Source: Clostridia bacterium (GTDB taxonomy: Bacteria; Bacillota; Clostridia; UBA1381; UBA9506). Taken from it: 33,689 nucleotides of DNA. Positions 32,779 to 33,689 of the stretch are shown piece after piece (the stretch's first letter is position 1; each line of letters starts with the position of its first letter). The notes below the pieces were generated by a model. That model saw nothing but the letters and a program-made list of their open reading frames with translations. It was not told the DNA's origin and made no database searches. The translations under genes were made by a program, and so were the position numbers. The stretch lies in the NCBI GenBank assembly GCA_017416855.1, contig JAFQAZ010000004.1:1-33689 (forward strand). Direction: 5' to 3'.

Positions 32779-33689
32779 TTATACTTGTTTTACTATATCA
32801 ATAACCTGATTTATATTCTTCTTTCCAAAGAATATGTGTTCCTCGTTTATAACAAGACATGGAACACTCATAACATTATATTTTTTCTTTAACTCTTCAA
32901 AATGCTGGAGGTCGTACACTTCTGCTTTAATGTTTTTGTTTTTTGTTGCAATACGCTGACAGGCAATTACCAAATCAGGACACATCGTACAAGACAAAGA
33001 TACTAAAATCTTCATATCTGTGCTTTTTTGAATTTCTTCAAGTTCCTTTAATGTATCTTCATCTATTGTCTGTCCGGGACCTGCCGCATTGTAAAGCCCC
33101 AGTACAAAAGATGTAAACTCATGTCCTCCCGGTACACCATGAAATGCAATTCCCAAGTCAATTCCATCCTCTGAAAAGACTCGCACACATGGAGCAAGAT
33201 TTGATTGGTCATTTTTATCAGCTACCATGACTGTAAGCTTGTCCGTAAGGTCTGCAAGATTTGTTATATAATTTTCCAATTCTAAAGACACAGGGCGATT
33301 ATCAAGATACAGCTTAAGGATAAGCTTGCGTTCCATTTTTGAAAATACTCCCTCTAACTGTGCTTTCATTTCTGCTGTAAATATATCATCCGAATCATCA
33401 GATGCCTCAGCGGTTTTTGGCGCATTTGGATAGTCTGTCATTCTTGTAACAGGAGGCTTCGGATGAAGACCTGTTTTTCTCTGCATTTCGGCAACATATT
33501 TTTCAAGCTCTGTAGCAGAAATAGCGCCATCACCTGTAGCTGTAACCACCTGACGGAGAGGTTTAATACATACATCGCCTGCTGCATACAATCCATCAAT
33601 AGTCGTTTTTAGACTTGAGTCAGTTATAACATAGCCATATTCATTCAACTTTGCAATATCTTTAACCAACTCTGTGTCAGGAGAATATC
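32779..33689 (-). CDS. AhpF-like flavoprotein disulfide reductase, permuted domains (5' end outside window)
   Basis: The frame is open to the window edge (upstream codons read YSPDTE), so the N-terminus is missing. The visible part, about 302 residues, starts with the end of a thioredoxin-reductase fold: GYVITDSSLKTTIDGLYAAGDV, given in part, and RQVVTATGDGAISA, the FAD-binding C-terminal signature. This is followed by a linker and then a complete AhpF N-terminal-type module: a first glutaredoxin fold with GHEFTSFVLGLYNAAG and a second with the redox motif SLSCTMCPD (C-x-x-C) and a cis-Pro segment VMSVPCLVI. In E. coli AhpF this module comes first; here it comes last, a circular order change. 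It should pass electrons from NAD(P)H to a peroxiredoxin such as AhpC. No terminator is obvious downstream. Confidence 0.88.
   Translation of the reverse strand, partial: YSPDTELVKDIAKLNEYGYVITDSSLKTTIDGLYAAGDVCIKPLRQVVTATGDGAISATELEKYVAEMQRKTGLHPKPPVTRMTDYPNAPKTAEASDDSDDIFTAEMKAQLEGVFSKMERKLILKLYLDNRPVSLELENYITNLADLTDKLTVMVADKNDQSNLAPCVRVFSEDGIDLGIAFHGVPGGHEFTSFVLGLYNAAGPGQTIDEDTLKELEEIQKSTDMKILVSLSCTMCPDLVIACQRIATKNKNIKAEVYDLQHFEELKKKYNVMSVPCLVINEEHIFFGKKNINQVIDIVKQV

Overview
The window looks like chromosomal DNA from a low-GC, endospore-forming Gram-positive bacterium of the class Clostridia, probably an uncultured gut-type Oscillospirales relative; I cannot name a species. The evidence is the set of spore genes (lonB, spoVS, sleB-ypeB, an sspF-like SASP, gerW/ytfJ, two CotF-like coat proteins, a GerMN lipoprotein, AbrB), strong AGGAGG-type ribosome binding sites, sigma-A promoters of the TTGACA-17-TATAAT type, U-run terminators, and Firmicutes-style operons (M50 protease-scpA-scpB-DUF2953-gerW). 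I see no phage, insertion sequence or CRISPR array. Most of the window is ordinary, well-ordered core genome.

Layout. 1-3.6 kb: end of thiI, a quasi-palindromic repeat element, a ceramidase-like hydrolase without the usual catalytic serine, and an unknown protein. 3.66-12.1 kb (minus strand): nagB, a short formate/nitrite-type channel, the spore protease lonB, then the operon GNAT acetyltransferase-trmFO-pcrA, then spoVS. 12.3-18.3 kb (plus strand): germination genes sleB-ypeB, a 57-aa sspF-like SASP, the operon site-2 protease-scpA-scpB-DUF2953-gerW, and two CotF-like genes. 18.5-24.8 kb: a polyprenyl-phosphate-type glycosyltransferase (minus) divergent from a calcium-type P-ATPase (plus), then a GH94-like phosphorylase. 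24.9-27.9 kb (minus): a processive-type GT2 glycosyltransferase, then a two-gene unit of an OadB-like membrane protein and a 43-aa OadG-like partner behind a yybP-ykoY (Mn2+) riboswitch with an overlapping terminator. 27.9-31.7 kb (plus): carD, zapA, a GerMN lipoprotein and a stalk-domain secreted protein. 31.7-33.7 kb: abrB (minus), tRNA-Thr, tRNA-Tyr and tRNA-Pro, and a cut-off AhpF-like flavoprotein with its domains in swapped order.

How it fits together. The spore genes span commitment and early sporulation (AbrB; spoVS behind a textbook sigma-H promoter), the forespore (lonB, the SASP, sleB-ypeB, gerW) and the coat (CotF-like). Two regulatory designs stand out. The first is the Mn2+-type riboswitch in front of a stand-alone Na+-decarboxylase beta-like protein, which implies that this orphan pump works in metal-ion homeostasis and not in decarboxylation; this is the best candidate here for an undescribed system. 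The second is lonB, whose ribosome binding site lies in the 3' arm of the pcrA terminator hairpin while a forespore-type promoter would start transcription inside the hairpin loop. That arrangement would silence vegetative read-through and permit forespore expression. All functional calls rest on motif recognition by eye; no database search was run.
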